Source: Amphibalanus amphitrite (lineage: Eukaryota > Arthropoda > Thecostraca > Balanomorpha > Balanidae). Taken from it: DNA of 64,000 nt. The position numbers and the translations under genes were made by a program. The notes under the pieces are model-generated. The model saw only the letters and a program-made list of their open reading frames with translations. It was not told the DNA's origin and ran no database searches. Shown here one piece after another: positions 47,332 through 60,028 of the stretch. The stretch covers positions 1 to 64,000 of the forward strand of contig NW_024881782.1 in NCBI RefSeq assembly GCF_019059575.1, given 5' to 3'. How positions within the stretch are numbered: position 1 is the first letter of the stretch; every line of letters starts with the position of its first letter.

Positions 47332-47995
47332 GTCGTCCAATAGGACATGCTCAGCCAAGGAATAAGGTTGGCAAAGACTTGTCATCATAGCTGATGCGGC
47401 TGATTGGCACTACTGCCACCCACAGTAATCGGTGTATAGTATAGAGAACTCTGCCACCCTTTGCACTTTTGCAGTCCAAAGGACAGGGCCAAGTTCAGGT
47501 TTAGTGTCAGCTTACTTCCACTAACTCGCAAAAGACTGAGTTCTATAGCCTAACAGTGGATTAGGCGTATAGGAATTGAGGTGCGCCAGCACTGCCGCCA
47601 CAAAATATTGGAACAATGTGTTTACACAGCACCAATTGCAAAGCAATCAAGATGAATTTCATAAGGCTCGCAACATTCCGAAGCTATGTTGCTCATTTCA
47701 TCCATGAAAAGGCCAATTATACCATTAATTTTATACTCCAACGGCCAACCCCCCTCACGTGTTCATCACCATTGAGTGTTTACATCGAACAGCTGATCTC
47801 AAGGTCATTGTGGGTTTCTGGTTCTCCTTGAAGGAAGAGTTCATTGCCTAAACATGTGACGTTTTGATTGTTTTTGTTTATGTGGTACAAATGAAAAGAA
47901 AAAAAAATTTTATTGTAAAAATTTGAAATTGTAAAATCAGAGCAAATTGCTTTAAAAAATGTATTAAAAATATATGTATGCAGATTATTTAGTAT

Positions 47996-48003
47996 TGACG
48001 TCA
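47996..48003. promoter_or_regulatory. CRE palindrome TGACGTCA (distal)
   Basis: Full CREB/ATF consensus inside tattgacgtcatcaa, repeated at 48243. Confidence 0.5.
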
Positions 48004-48246
48004 TCAAATTCCTTTAAACCTGTTATTTTATTTCGCTTCTTTTCAGCCCAAAAATAGGAAAACAGGTCATCAGATTCCACTAAAGAGATGAAAGTGACTT
48101 TATCCTTTTGACGTATATTTATTTTTCATCTTAATTAACCATTTTATTTATTTTTGCTGATCGACAATGATATTATTATTTTCAAATATTTGTTTAATTA
48201 GTGTTTATAATGCAAAACATAAGATTTTTGCTTTTAAAATATATAT

Positions 48247-48254
48247 TGACGTCA
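48247..48254. promoter_or_regulatory. CRE palindrome TGACGTCA (proximal), about 240 bp before the MXD ATG
   Basis: Same 15-bp context tattgacgtcatcaa as the distal site. Confidence 0.5.
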
Positions 48255-48379
48255 TCAATTGGCGACTTAAAGCAGAGTTTGAAGCGTCTTTGTTCCAGCT
48301 AAACCCTATCTATTTCAGCCACCTTGAATAGCAGTAGAAGGCCTTCTGTGTTTGGAGCGTGCTGTGTTTGCTTGGTGTT

Positions 48380-48416
48380 GGAAGCGGAAGGATCGGAGGA
48401 AAGCTTGGGCGGGGCC
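48380..48416 (+). promoter_or_regulatory. ETS-like and GC-box cluster, probable MXD core promoter
   Basis: ggaagcggaag (ETS core GGAA twice), then gggcggggcc (GC box, 48407-48416), 80-115 bp before the MXD start codon. No TATA box is evident. Confidence 0.45.
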
Positions 48417-48493
48417 AACTTGTTATTTCGTCCGTTGTAGGTGGCGAAAATTGTTGTTACGAAGTTAAACGGTAGATAAAGTAGAAAACAAGA

Positions 48494-48548
48494 ATGTCTA
48501 TTGAAGCTCTTATTGAGGCTGCTGAATACTTGGAGAGGAGGGAGAGAG
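48494..48548 (+). CDS. MXD: MXD coding exon 1 (Sin3-interaction domain)
   Basis: ATG in context aacaagaATGt. Eighteen codons plus G; donor GTGGGT at 49 of the same line (48549). It encodes the amphipathic SID helix. Confidence 0.92.
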
Positions 48549-49630
48549 GTGGGTGTGCTGTCGATTCCTATGATTCTTTGTTGCGTTGCTTTACCTTTGC
48601 TAGGATGTTTCAATAACCATTTCTTTTTTGGTTCTTGACAATGTGTGGAATATTTAAGCATGCTCTGTCTCTGCTCGGCCAGCATTTTCAAGCACTGGTT
48701 GAGCTTGAAAGCCTACAATTGACATTCCTTATTGTGGTAGATGATTTTGTGAGACTGGTTTGGGACCAATGCTTTTTCAGTATGCTATCAGTTCAAGATC
48801 AACAAAAGCCAAAAGGTGTACTGGATTTTTATGATATTCTTTTGCTATTTAATTTTAATTTAGGGATTGCTGATTGTGCCATGTTTGTTTCTTATCCGCA
48901 CATATATGCGAGGACAATAATTGTAGTAGACATGACTATTTTTTAGATGGCCTGAAGTGTGAACTGGTGGGTAGGTATCCCATGTAATATGTTATTACAG
49001 ATATTATTTTCATTAACATTGAGCTTTTTGATTGTTGTCTGAAAAATGTGTACCTATCCAGTTGGTCATGACAACCTATTGTAATATTTTAAAGTGTAGC
49101 ATGAAATAAGGAAGATGCTTCAGAAGATGTAAGTTTCAAATAAAAAATAATTTGGTTAGGGTTAGTGTGATAGTTGCTTAATTTTAAGAACTGTGAATTG
49201 TCATTTACCTCGATTTCAGTGCAGGTATGTTTGTTGTAACTAGTTTATCTAACTACAGTGTCAGTGTCAGGTTCTCTTGTGCAATACCTCAAATCACCTG
49301 GCCTGCTCTAAGCTATTTTGATTGGGGTAGGTACTAACAAATTTCTTATTTTTTTTTCAGAAGCTGAGCATGGCTATGCCTCAACTGTGCCTATCATCAT
49401 TGAATCATCTAAGCATGTCACCAAGAGGCATATGAAGTCAAGGAAGGGTGCTGGAAGCAGGTGAGCCTTTCTTGCTGGACTTCTGGTGAAAATATGATGC
49501 TAGTGTCGATGTTAAGCTGTTATCCAATTCAAAGGAGAACTGGTGACAATCCTGTCATTGTCTAGCTGTGTGGTAAAATTGACTGGTAATTATTTTCCAG
49601 GTCAACCCACAATGAGCTGGAGAAAAACCG
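48494..49630 (+). CDS. MXD: MXD (Mad) family MAX-dimerization repressor, first three coding exons (partial)
   Basis: Exons 48494-48548, 49361-49460 and 49601-49630 join in frame. MXD proteins pair with MAX, bind CACGTG and recruit the Sin3-HDAC corepressor, opposing MYC. Residues 1-18 (MSIEALIEAAEYLERRER) are the Sin3-interaction helix. EAEHGYAS at 19-26 is the MXD-specific continuation, seen as EHGYAS in vertebrates. A basic KR-rich linker follows, then RSTHNELEKNR, the start of the basic region with the E-box-contacting His and Glu. The three-exon structure, including the 30-nt third exon, matches vertebrate MXD genes. It is distinguished from MNT by EHGYAS and the YLERRE helix. The helix-loop-helix-zipper should follow after an intron longer than 14 kb; I did not find it before the window end. 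Confidence 0.93.
48549..49360 (+). other. MXD intron 1
   Basis: 812 bp, AT-rich, ending in a long T tract before cag. A 103-codon frame inside it is not recognisable. Confidence 0.88.
49361..49460 (+). CDS. MXD: MXD coding exon 2
   Basis: Acceptor attttttttttcag, donor GTGAGC. It encodes EAEHGYASTVPI, then a basic linker KRHMKSRKGAGS. Confidence 0.94.
49601..49630 (+). CDS. MXD: MXD coding exon 3 (30 nt, basic region)
   Basis: Acceptor ttattttccag, donor GTAAGT. It encodes (R)STHNELEKN(R). The exon size and both phases agree with vertebrate MXD1. Confidence 0.93.
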
Positions 49631-52600
49631 GTAAGTCTGAACAACTTGTTACTGATGCCTTCAGTCTTAGTGATTTCCTTGCCTAGTATGCAGTAAGCAT
49701 ACTGTCCCTAAATGCTACCGATCGTAGTGTACTTGTAAGAGCTTCTATAAGGTTTGTCAGTTTCTTGGTGTTGGTTCTCCCGATGGTAGATTTGTCTCTG
49801 CTGTATGTCGGCCATACCCGGGGTGGGCGGTGGGCGGGTGCCGGTGGGGCCCGGGTGGGGGGCGGTCCTGGGGGGGACCGCCCTGCGTGTGCGCCGGCCG
49901 GCCGCCGAGCTCCTTTGTTGACTGAGGCGGCCGGCCGCTATTGATCGTCGAGCACATGGCGGGTCAGCTGACTGGGGCCGGACGGGGAAGAGGGGGGGGG
50001 GGGGTTGCGCCGACGCTGCGGCCGTCGCCAGCTCCTTTGTTTGCCGCCGGACGCTCGCCGACGCGGCGGAGACGGAGCCGGGCAGCGCAGCGGCGACTGG
50101 CCGTGCCTGCCCAAGTGCCCCGCCTCCCTCCCTCCCTCCCTCTCTCCCTCCCTCCTCTCTGCTCACCCATATACCCAGTAATACCACCGGGCGGCCAGCG
50201 CCGGGTGGCCAGCGGTGCTCGGCTGGCATGTGACTGACAGGTGGGGCACGACGGCGAGCTCCGTGGAGCGATATGGCCGCCGCACCCTGCCCTCTGCCCC
50301 CCACCCCCCACCCCACCCTCACTACTGCCCCTCCCCAGCTGCAACTGCCCCGCCTCAACCCTTACGAGTGGCGTCTCCACGACCCTGGACCTTGCGGAAG
50401 GCTCTGCGTACTATGGGCGTTTCATGCGCATCGTGAGATGCTGGGAGATAACAAACGAAATAATGGAATGCCAGGAAGCCATACGTCATTAATTTCGCAA
50501 ATATTTTACGGAAACGTCATGGGTAGATAGTATCTACGGCCTGGAAATGGATGAGGGCACCCGGCGCTGAAGCCTGCAAAGATAATAGCGCCATACACGC
50601 ATAATACTGGGCGTCATTTGCGTAATTTCAGGCTAATGAGTGGCCCCGGGTCATCAACCTACAATGGTGGCATGCGGGACTGGCGTCGAGCGAACTGAGC
50701 CCAGGTGCGAAACACGAAACCACGCATTGAGTGACTCTGGTCGCACGGCGACCGAAGAGCGAGCGACCCGCTCTGAAAGGGCGCCTGTGACAGTGCGTGC
50801 CGGCGCGGTGGAGGCGGCGGCGGACCGGTTTCGTAACCCCGCATCCGCTGGTTGTTTGCCGACACGGCGGCAGTGCCTCTGTTCTCTCGGGCGGAGGATG
50901 CGTGTCAGCGCGAGCGTCATCGCGTCACGCGGGATGCCGGTGATGATGGGGTGCGTGCGGAAGTCGCCGCACCGCCGCTCCCTTCTCCCGCCTCCCGCAC
51001 AGCTCGCTCTCGCTTCTTTCACTATTGCCCCACCGGGCCATCGACCGGCTCCCTGCAGCCGAAAACAGGCGTGCGGGCGGGAGTGTGGTTGTCGAACCGC
51101 ATTGTGAGGCGAACTGGTGAGCGACTGCTCAAGGACATCAGCCATCGTTCGGTCGTTGTTCTTTATCTGGAGTGCGTCATGATGAGTCAACTTCTCGTCA
51201 CTTTTTTCTTTGTGCGATATTCAAATGCACTTATCAAGTATGCAATGTGCATGGGGCTTTCATGATAACTGATATGATGTTAGGCCTCAGGTCTTGGATG
51301 AGTGTCTAATAGTTGCTTTATTTCATTCTTACCATCAACGAAAGTAAATTGTTTATATCATTCCGCTGTAGTTGAAGCGTTCTGTGATTGCAGTTGGCTC
51401 GCTGGTCTGAGGCGGCTGCAGCCCACGTCTCGGTTGCATCCTGTGTATTCTGGTGGTGCGGCGGGTCGGGTTCGTCCGGCCGGCAACCGCGGCGTCCTGA
51501 CATGAACTGGTCGTACTGCGTAGTACGCCGGCCGCCGTGCCGCGCCCGCCGGTCGGTCGGTTGGCAGTCGGTCTGCACGCGACGCCCCCCTTCCCCCTCC
51601 CCTCGCCTCCTACGACCCCAGCTGGATCTGCGGACCGGGCGACCCGAGCGCAGGCCTCGGCCTAGTTCGGTTGGCAGCTCGCTTATCGCGCTGCGTCGCC
51701 CCCAGACGTGCGTGCAGGGCAGGGGCGCCGGGGAGGGAGGCGCGTGAGCCGCCGCGGACCGGCAATCGACTCTGATCACGGCAGATTGGATCAGCGGCTC
51801 GGCTGACACGGCGCCCGCTAAGGATAAGAGCGGATCGCCTCGCCTCGCCTCGGCCGCTCCGGCCGGGATGCTATTCGCGGACGGCTTCTCGGAAACTCGT
51901 CCCGTTTGGAGCCTGCCGGTTGCTCTCCGCTCCTGCCGGGTGAACTGGAAGATGGCGGCGGAGGTCACGCTTCTGTGACGTCGCTTCTGCTTATGACGTC
52001 ACTGGGAGAGCTAGGAGATATGCCGCGTTTCGACCACTGCACTGGACGTTGCATCCGTGTGGTGACGCTCAACTTCTGGCTCGGCAGGAGGGATGTAAAT
52101 AGATCGACTACAATTTAAATTATGTTGACCTTCACTCTCTAAGCAGAACTGATGGATCTTGGCTTGTTTGAATTCGTGCAACGTTGACTTGTTTGAATTT
52201 CTGCAGCGTAGACTTGTTTGTATCTAGCAGTGTTGCTGGCAGCTTCTGAGAACCGTATCGCCGGCGCGGTGGCTGGCCTCAACCATCGATTCAGTCGCTG
52301 TTTTTGGACTTGACGTCGGCACGAACCGAAGCTGCTTTACTAATGGACACTGCCGTCTGTTCGTGATCAAACAGCCTTCTTTTCCGTGTCAGGGCCCTAG
52401 TAACGTGGTTCTTTTGGGATAACCTCTGTCATCGGGAATCAATACCGTAGATTGTCACCAATCACCAGCGGTCCCAGCCACCATCTGCCGAGTCACCACC
52501 AACTGGTGAGCCGATCGGTTCTGGGGCGTTGGCGAGTGACTGGCTGCGCGGCTGAGCGGGGCCGCGCCCGTCATGCCGCCGCTGTCCGCCCGTCCAGGCC

Positions 52601-53586
52601 GCCACACTGCTCCAGGCTGCAGATGGACTGTGTCCAGCGCCCCCCCCCTTCTCTGAGGAGGGGGGGGGGGGGCGTGCAGAACCAGTACAACTGCTCGGAT
52701 AACAATGGCCCCGGTCCAGCACGGTACGGAGAGTCCACTCACTCCGGCCCACGGGGTCGTAGTCGTGGCCGGCCGCGGGAACCGGAAGAGCCCGGCATGA
52801 GAGCGCATGAATTCACGCTGACGGCACCCGCAGCGCGCGGAATTGTACGGCTGTGTATGCCGTGTGATCGCGTCGTTTTTATGAAAAATTGACGATTTTT
52901 ACGCGAGCTGACGTCGTGGTTTCGGGCCGTATCGTCGCTGCACGACTGGAGTAGCCGACTACTTGCTCCGTAAGTCGTCTTTTGTGTCGGTTGACTGCTG
53001 TTTCGTGCAGGTTCGCTGACGGGCGGGGGCCTGTGGCCGGCCGAGGAGGGGCCGGGCGGCGCGATGGGGCGACTATGGCGTCCGTTGGAGGCCCAGGGTG
53101 CACAGAGGCCGGCTCTGTGCAGGCTCAAGGAGGACCGGCGCGGCCGGCCGCTCACAAGGCGAACGTGTCGTGTTGAGCCTTTCCCGACGGTCGAGCTGCC
53201 GGTCCGACCGCCCAAAATGGGCCTTGGGCGCTGGTATGGAGCTGACTGACGCCGGTTTGGAGCGGACGCGACAGAGCTACTCCTACCGATCCAACGCGGT
53301 GGGACGGTGATGCTTGGACTCGACGTTTTGGTGTCTGGTGTGGGTAGGTGGTATGACGATGGTCGTTTTTAAGTGGACCTGGATTAGCCGGGGTTGGAGG
53401 GTATTCATTATGTTACCTGCGGCCGCCGGTGTATGTCCAGAGGAGGGCGGAGACGCCGCGCGGCAGCTGGTGCCTGCAGTCGGCCCCAGCACCTGCCCCA
53501 AGGACGCTCAAACTCGTCCCCGCCGGCTGTTCCCCTCACCAGCTGCCCGGGCTATCAGCAGCGGCCTGCCGGACCGCGGGCGGCCG

Positions 53587-53643
53587 GTGTCAGTGACACC
53601 GCTGACACGGTGACATGGCCGTGTCAGTGACACCGCTGACACG
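53587..53643. repeat. Two copies of a 23-bp TGACAC-rich unit
   Basis: gtgtcagtgacaccgctgac plus acg occurs at 53587-53609 and 53621-53643. Further tgtca/tgaca half-sites continue to 53706. Confidence 0.85.
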
Positions 53644-56600
53644 ACCGCGGTGCCGGCTCCGGTGTCACATCCGCCCGTCAGCTGACGGATGGCCAGAAGA
53701 TGACACGGTCGAGCGGCACAGGCTGGCACCGGAACGGCCGCCGCGCCGACCGTTCCCCTTCTTCGTTCGTTCGTTTCTGAGGGACAGTGTAGGTACTGAG
53801 AGATCCCAGCAGCCAACTATGGCGCATTGATATTGTTCAATTTGGGCTCAATCGGATGGTTTCTACTTTCTTAGTTGCTGCTACTCTGTGAGGACTTATG
53901 GATGGCGAGTGTCCCGCATTCTCAAATCTCAGCTTTTGAAGGATATTGGAGTTGAAGTGACAGCTGTTCTAGTCTGGAGCAGCAGTGGCGATGATAGCAA
54001 GCTGACTTTCATGGTGACATCAGCTGCATATCATGTGGGAAAGCTTTCATAGCCGTCAAGTCAAGTGTTTGTTATATGAGTCATAATCAGAGCGGTGTCA
54101 TCATCTCTGCCTCCGTTGAGTGACGGCTGCCCTGTGACGTCCTGTGCCGGGAGGTCCCTCTCGGTTGTCCCTCGAGCCTCCCCAGTGTCAGGGTCGGGCC
54201 TCGTCTCCGCCGTCAGCTGATTGTGACGTGGAGCCGTCGCCAGCTGACTGCCGTCGCCTGCACTCGTGTCAATACCGGGGGCTAATTATAGGTCGCCGGG
54301 CCGGGGCGGGGAGGGAAGAGGCGGGCTCTCACGCTGCTGCCTACACCTGGCACGGTCGAACCGGCGCTTGGTGGATTCCACCGGCGTCAAAGAGGATTGA
54401 ACTGCCCGTAATGACTGCTAAGTGCTAACGTTGCCTGTTGATCCGTTGGTAGCGCTTTGATGTATCTGAGCTCATCACTTTACCTGACATGGAGTTCTAC
54501 TCTACAATTTCTTATAAGTAAAGTAACTTGCATGTTAATTGTTATGCATTCTCCCATCGACCATTGTACTACGCTCAGGAAGTGGGTGCACCTCCCACCG
54601 CTCACCGCTCGTCACCGCACAGCACCGCCAGTTAGCGGTAATAGAATCGCTTGCTTAACGGATGCGGCCAGTTTGCGCTGTGGGGGAAACGACGAACCCT
54701 TGCGGCAGACCGCTTTAGGGCGATGCGCCTGGCGGCGGGCGGAATTTGGCCGCCCGCTGTCGGCTGCGTCGTTTCGGACGCCGCTCGTCGTCGTAACGAT
54801 GGCGTTTTCCGCCGCAGTCAGTAATTTCATTCATCGCGGCCGTGTCCGCGGGCCGAGTAATTGTCAGCCGCTGTCGGAGCGTTGGGATTGTGTCCACGGG
54901 GAGCGAGCGGACGGCCGGCCGAACGACGGACGTCCAGTGATTAATGAAACGACCTGTCCTGGACCCGGTGCGCGACAGGAAGTTTGTTTGTAAACGACCC
55001 GCCGGACGACCACTTTGCGGGGACGATTATTTTTGGTTTTCAAAAATGGTCGTTCATTTAATTAGACGCCTGTAAAGGCGGGCCGGTCTGGTGCATCTAA
55101 TTGCAGTAGCGGAGCTGTCGGAAAAAGGAGCGCCTGTGGATAGGTATATGACAGGTGACGCCGCGCCTCAGTGGCGTTTGAGGCGGGACCACAGTCCACC
55201 GCCGGTAACAAACGAGCCATTACAGAAGCCAGTCAAGGGTGGCGTCTTGTCACAACGTGATGGCTGTTTGTTCGTTGACACCTGGTGAATCGTAATTTCG
55301 TCCGGTGCTATCAGCGTGGTCGATTTGTGTCGCACGCTTCACCGGGGATTTGATGCTGGTACCTTTGTCCCCGCTGTCAGTAAGGTTTATCGTGTCTGGC
55401 GATGCTTGTCAACAGCTATCGGTATGGGCAGACAATTCTACGGATAGGCGGAGTAGTCGCACGTTTTCTTATTTCATTCTTTTATGCCGTGCAGTCTTTT
55501 TCGGTTCCACAGTCTTTTCAGGTCTTGATAATGATTGTTCTTTCCCAGCATGAACCCTGTTTTTGCTCCGCTGACAAGCCCCCGGCATTAGTAGTTCTTC
55601 TGTCTTTCGAGTTCCCGGTAGGTCGGACCACGGACTGCCGTGTCGTGCCAGCCGATCACGGTCCGTGCCGTGTCGTTCCGTGCCGTACTGTGTCGTTCCG
55701 TGCCGTACCGTCCTACCCGCCCCAACCACAGCCGTCGTGCCTCGGCCGGCGCGGCGGTCGGCCCGTCCCCGACGGCTGTTTGTGCGCCGGTATTGGAGCG
55801 ACAGAGCGTGTCGACATCCCGCCCTCAGCCGCCCCGCCCCGCCCATCAACTGCCGTGCGCCGACCGCCCCGCGAACGACACCACACCGTCGAACACTTCA
55901 CGGACCGAGCGGGATGTCGATATGGGGCCGTGTTCCGTGACGATCAGCCGACATGTTTGTGCTCAATTCGAGGGCGCGCAGGGTGGGGCGGAGTGACGTT
56001 TTTGACAGGTCAAGGTGTGCTGGGTTGGCGATCCCAAGGGCTCGCGATTTACGTGAGGCAGTTTCCCACGTCTGAATTGAACCCGTTCTTTCGTGACTGG
56101 TGGATGTGAGGACGGATACCGGCCGTTTCCAGCGATGGAAACCGATTTGAAGCGGCTTTTTATGGGCCACTAGAGCCCGGTTATATCGGCACCCGAGATT
56201 AAACAACAGCTTCATCTAATCCCCACCAAATCAGGTGTGGGGTTATTTAGACGCTCGGCCTCTGGTCAGAGTCATAATCACGTACCGGTCATCACGTGAC
56301 CGCATATCCAGCTACTGGGGCTAGTCACGTGATCGCCGGGTGAGTGCGCCTCATGACAGCCGCCTTTCAGTCCCGCGGCATACAGAGGGGAGGGCGGCGT
56401 TTTTGCCTGGCCAACTCTCCGCCCTGGCATCGCGGAAACGCCACTAATTAAGATGGCGACGCTGTGCGAAATTATGTTTTGCTGGCGAACCAGTCCGCGA
56501 GTTAGCTCGTCCCGGAAATGACGCGTGTAATGAAGGGCGCAGGTAATAACCCGCGACGCGCCCGGTAACAGCGCTCACAGGCACCGGTAGCCGGCTAGGT

Positions 56601-59600
56601 AACCGGGCTGGTTACCATCTGGTTGGGTTACCGTCCGGTCACCGAGCCGCTTTTCAACCACCCCGTGATCCGAACTCCGTTCCAAGGCTCGAACCCCAGC
56701 CCACACAACTCACAAGTGTCCCACTGTCCGGATGTGGAGAATTCCAACACTCCAGAGTCGCAGGTGGCACTAGCCGAGCGGATCGGCTTTACCGGGGAAT
56801 GCGTGTGACGGAAACCATTGCCGCGTTCCGGTATGTGTCGGTGCGCCTGCTTGGTGACCGTCGGCGTCTCTTTGAGTTTGGGGGTAGGGGGCGGCGACGC
56901 CGGCCGGTGACCGCAGCAGGTGCCCTCTCGCGCCGATACCGACGCCGACCGGGTGGACCGTCGAATTTATTAGCGGCGCCCACTTCCTGTGGACAGGCGC
57001 CGAGAGGTGCGGCCATTACGGCGCATCCGGTGCGCCGCGTCCGTCCGATCTCGCCGGCGCGGTGTGGACAAAGCCGGCGGCCACGGAAAAACGCGCGCGC
57101 CATGCTGGTCTCGGTTGACGGCGGAGTCGCTGATAAATGGTGCGCGCTGCGCCGACCGGGGCCGACGGCAGGACGCCGCTCTGCGGCTAATGTGGCGAGA
57201 GAAATGCCACGGAAGAGCGCCGACGCTGCGCTGCCGCCGGCGGTGGCTACAAGGGTCCCCGACTCAGCATATAGTCGTCGTTATAGTTCAGTTCAGGATA
57301 GCGCCGTTCGTCGCTACGTCTAGCGGTTCAAATTTCAAAATAATGATTGTATTTATCCTCGTATGTGTCGGTTGTAGCTCAGAAAAGTCAGGTTGTCTGT
57401 GGTAGCAAGATTAGATCGCGTTCTGTAGCGCGCAGAGGCCGCGCTGAGCCCCACCCCTTTCCTCCGCCGTGTGCCCGCGGCCTCTGCGCTATGTTTACCT
57501 TGGCGGACAGCTCTGTGGTGACCGTATGGGGACGGTGACGGGCGACGGGCGCCGCCCTCCCGGTGGGTGCCTCTCCGCCCTGAGTCGAACTCGCGTTCGC
57601 GCCGTGCTCGCCAGTCGCCGAGCTTTGAGTCGCGCAGGGATGACACGGCAGCGGGACGGCGGAGCGGCATCGCTCAGCGCGCGGCCACCGATGTCAGCCA
57701 CCTGTTTTCGGCTGTTATCGCGTGTCGGCGGCGTGCCGGCCTCTGCACCGTTCCTGGCCTGCCGAACCACCTCGCGGTCGGCTGGTCGAGCTCGCAGTCT
57801 GCGAAGGCCGTTCTCGGCACGGCGTGGTTTGAACCCCGGCGGCGCGCGCGCGCGACCGTTGCCGGCCGTTGCTGAGGAGCTGACCGCGGCCGTTGCTCCC
57901 CAAACTGCGCAGCGGCCGAGGGGGTGTCGACCCGCGCGATGGGTGCACCGCCTCTGCGCTCTCCGGCACCTTGCCACCGTTCCGGGCCGACCCGGGCGTT
58001 GTTTGTATCACGGCGTCAAAAATCGCACGCGCGGCCGCGGCACGCCCGCCACGCCGCGCCGCGCCGCCGCGTGTATCGATTTTTGTGGCGCGATACGATC
58101 GGCGTCACTTGCCAACTTTTTGTTTGTGAGCCCTGTTGTGAAACGGCTCATCCCGAGCGTAATGGCGGGACCGAGTTGGCACGCAACGGCACACCACCGA
58201 CCCGCCGCACCACGCCGCCCTCACTTCCACCGCACGCTCGCCGCTCGCCAGGCGACCTCGGCGCCGTCGTTGATTTGCATGAGGACTGAGGAAAGCGGTC
58301 CGATGCGGAAGTACGCCACGCTCTCCTCGCAGGAAAGGGAAGATCTGATGGAGGGTCAGGCCTCACACTGTCACCGTTACCCGGCGCTCCGATCTAAGCG
58401 GCTTATCCTGTCAGGACTCGAGCGATTCGAGGTGCATTGCTCCGAGGTGCGTAAAGCCGCGTGTTCGGCTGGACGTGATGAGAAATCCAAGCACCAGGAC
58501 TCGGCGCCGGGCAAGTGTCCAGCAGATGTTGCGTAGATTGGCGGTGGTGAAATTGTACAAGTCACCGCGTATCGCTGTTCGTAGCTGGGCGTGTGTTCAA
58601 TGCACGACGGTCCGTTTCGCTCACGGTGCCCTGGCGTCGATCGGCGGCGCCGGCGGCGTGGGCTGAGGGGAGGGTCTGTTGGTTGATCGGCGCCGCTGCC
58701 AGGTGTTGTGGAGCATCGTGCAGGCAGTGGCCCTGGCAGCCAGCTGGCAGCGGCACACGGCGCCACCAAGGTCACGGCCGAGGTCGACCCCCTCCCCTCT
58801 GAGCCCCTGGGGACCCCTGACCACCTCAACCCGCTGACCCTCGCCGGACGGGGCCGAGCTGCCAAATGGCCCTGTAGTGGCAGCTCGGGAGGCCCCGGCC
58901 GGGCTGTGGCGAAAGCGCTGCTCTGAGGTCACGTGGAACTGCTGGCAGACCGGCCGGCGGCCATGGCGGTGTGTGACGTCACGGCGGCCCGAAGGGGTGA
59001 GGGGGCTGTGACCCAGCGACCTGTCAGAAGAATGCTGGCAGAAAGGATTGTCGGTGGACACGCCCACTAGCGCGGTGCCAGGGTGGTCAGAGAGCTTATG
59101 ATAGGTGACGGCTATCTTTCCACTGGGTGAAATGGGGGCTAGTCGTCATGACAACCTCGCTGAAACACGTCTTAGAGATCGTGAGGTCAGGGCATAACGT
59201 TTCATCAGCGTTTTTTTTTTTAGCTATTTACGTTTAATATTTAATCATAGTCTCGCAACTAGCCGGTGCTTGAATTTGTGTGTTTTCCCTGAATACCAAC
59301 CAAATACATGCACTGCAGAACTTCTTTTGGAGAAAGCAACACCTTCTGCGGGTAGTGCTTTCCTTCCTTCTGATTTTAGTAAAACAAATCACATTCCAAA
59401 TGACACCCTTTAGCCTTCATTTCCAAGGATGCCTAGTCTAGCGAAAGTCCTATTACCCAGAATACGGCATGCTTTGGGCATCTCCCACGAGCCATCAATC
59501 ACTGTCCAAACTTGTACCAGAGCAAATGAAGCACGTCGCTACCAACCACCGTGAGATGTGCTGCTTCCCATCCAGCCGCCGTTTGACGCGGTGCTAATCG

Positions 59601-60028
59601 ATATCGGGGCCTCGCCGCTATCTGTTCCCGGGAGCGGCGAGCGGGCAGGTAATTACTGGCACATTCGCTCTGTGCCGAGCTCCGGCCGCCGCTCTGTACC
59701 GCCACCCGACCATTATAAAGCCATTACGGTGGACACTTCGTGATGGAGCCGTGGGAACGCGCCCGCAGCCGGGCGATGTGTCGTGACTCGTGAGGCGTCC
59801 TCTCAGACCGCCACTGTGTCGTGAACCGTCCTCAGCGACACTGTTTCGTCACGTTTCCTTTCTCCCAGCTTCCGCCATTCATTAGTCAGTACTCAGTACT
59901 AACTCGGTTATTTTCGGTTGACTCCATGTTATGGTCGCTTACATCCAACCACCCGAAATGTTCGATTGGACGTTTATAATACCACAATCAAATTGTCAGT
60001 TTTAAATCGATATTTTATCGTTATTTTA

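Larger units (their letters stand above)
46207..48493. other. Divergent intergenic/promoter region between LYRM9-like and MXD
   Basis: AT-rich overall. It holds an inverted CCAAT pair (46705-46747), an inverted repeat with two CACGTG boxes (47192-47331), two TGACGTCA sites (47996, 48247), and an ETS-like and GC-box cluster just before the MXD start. A minus-strand donor-like CTG|GTAAGG near 46862 could end a 5' noncoding exon of the LYRM9-like gene. No protein gene recognised. Confidence 0.55.

Noticed and set aside
48635-48946. 103-codon frame in MXD intron 1
   Set aside because: AT-rich, no recognised domain, and located between two well-supported MXD exons.
57469-58536. 355-codon open frame in GC-rich DNA
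   Set aside because: It lacks an ATG at its given start, has no recognisable domain, and long frames overlap it on both strands, as expected for about 70% GC.
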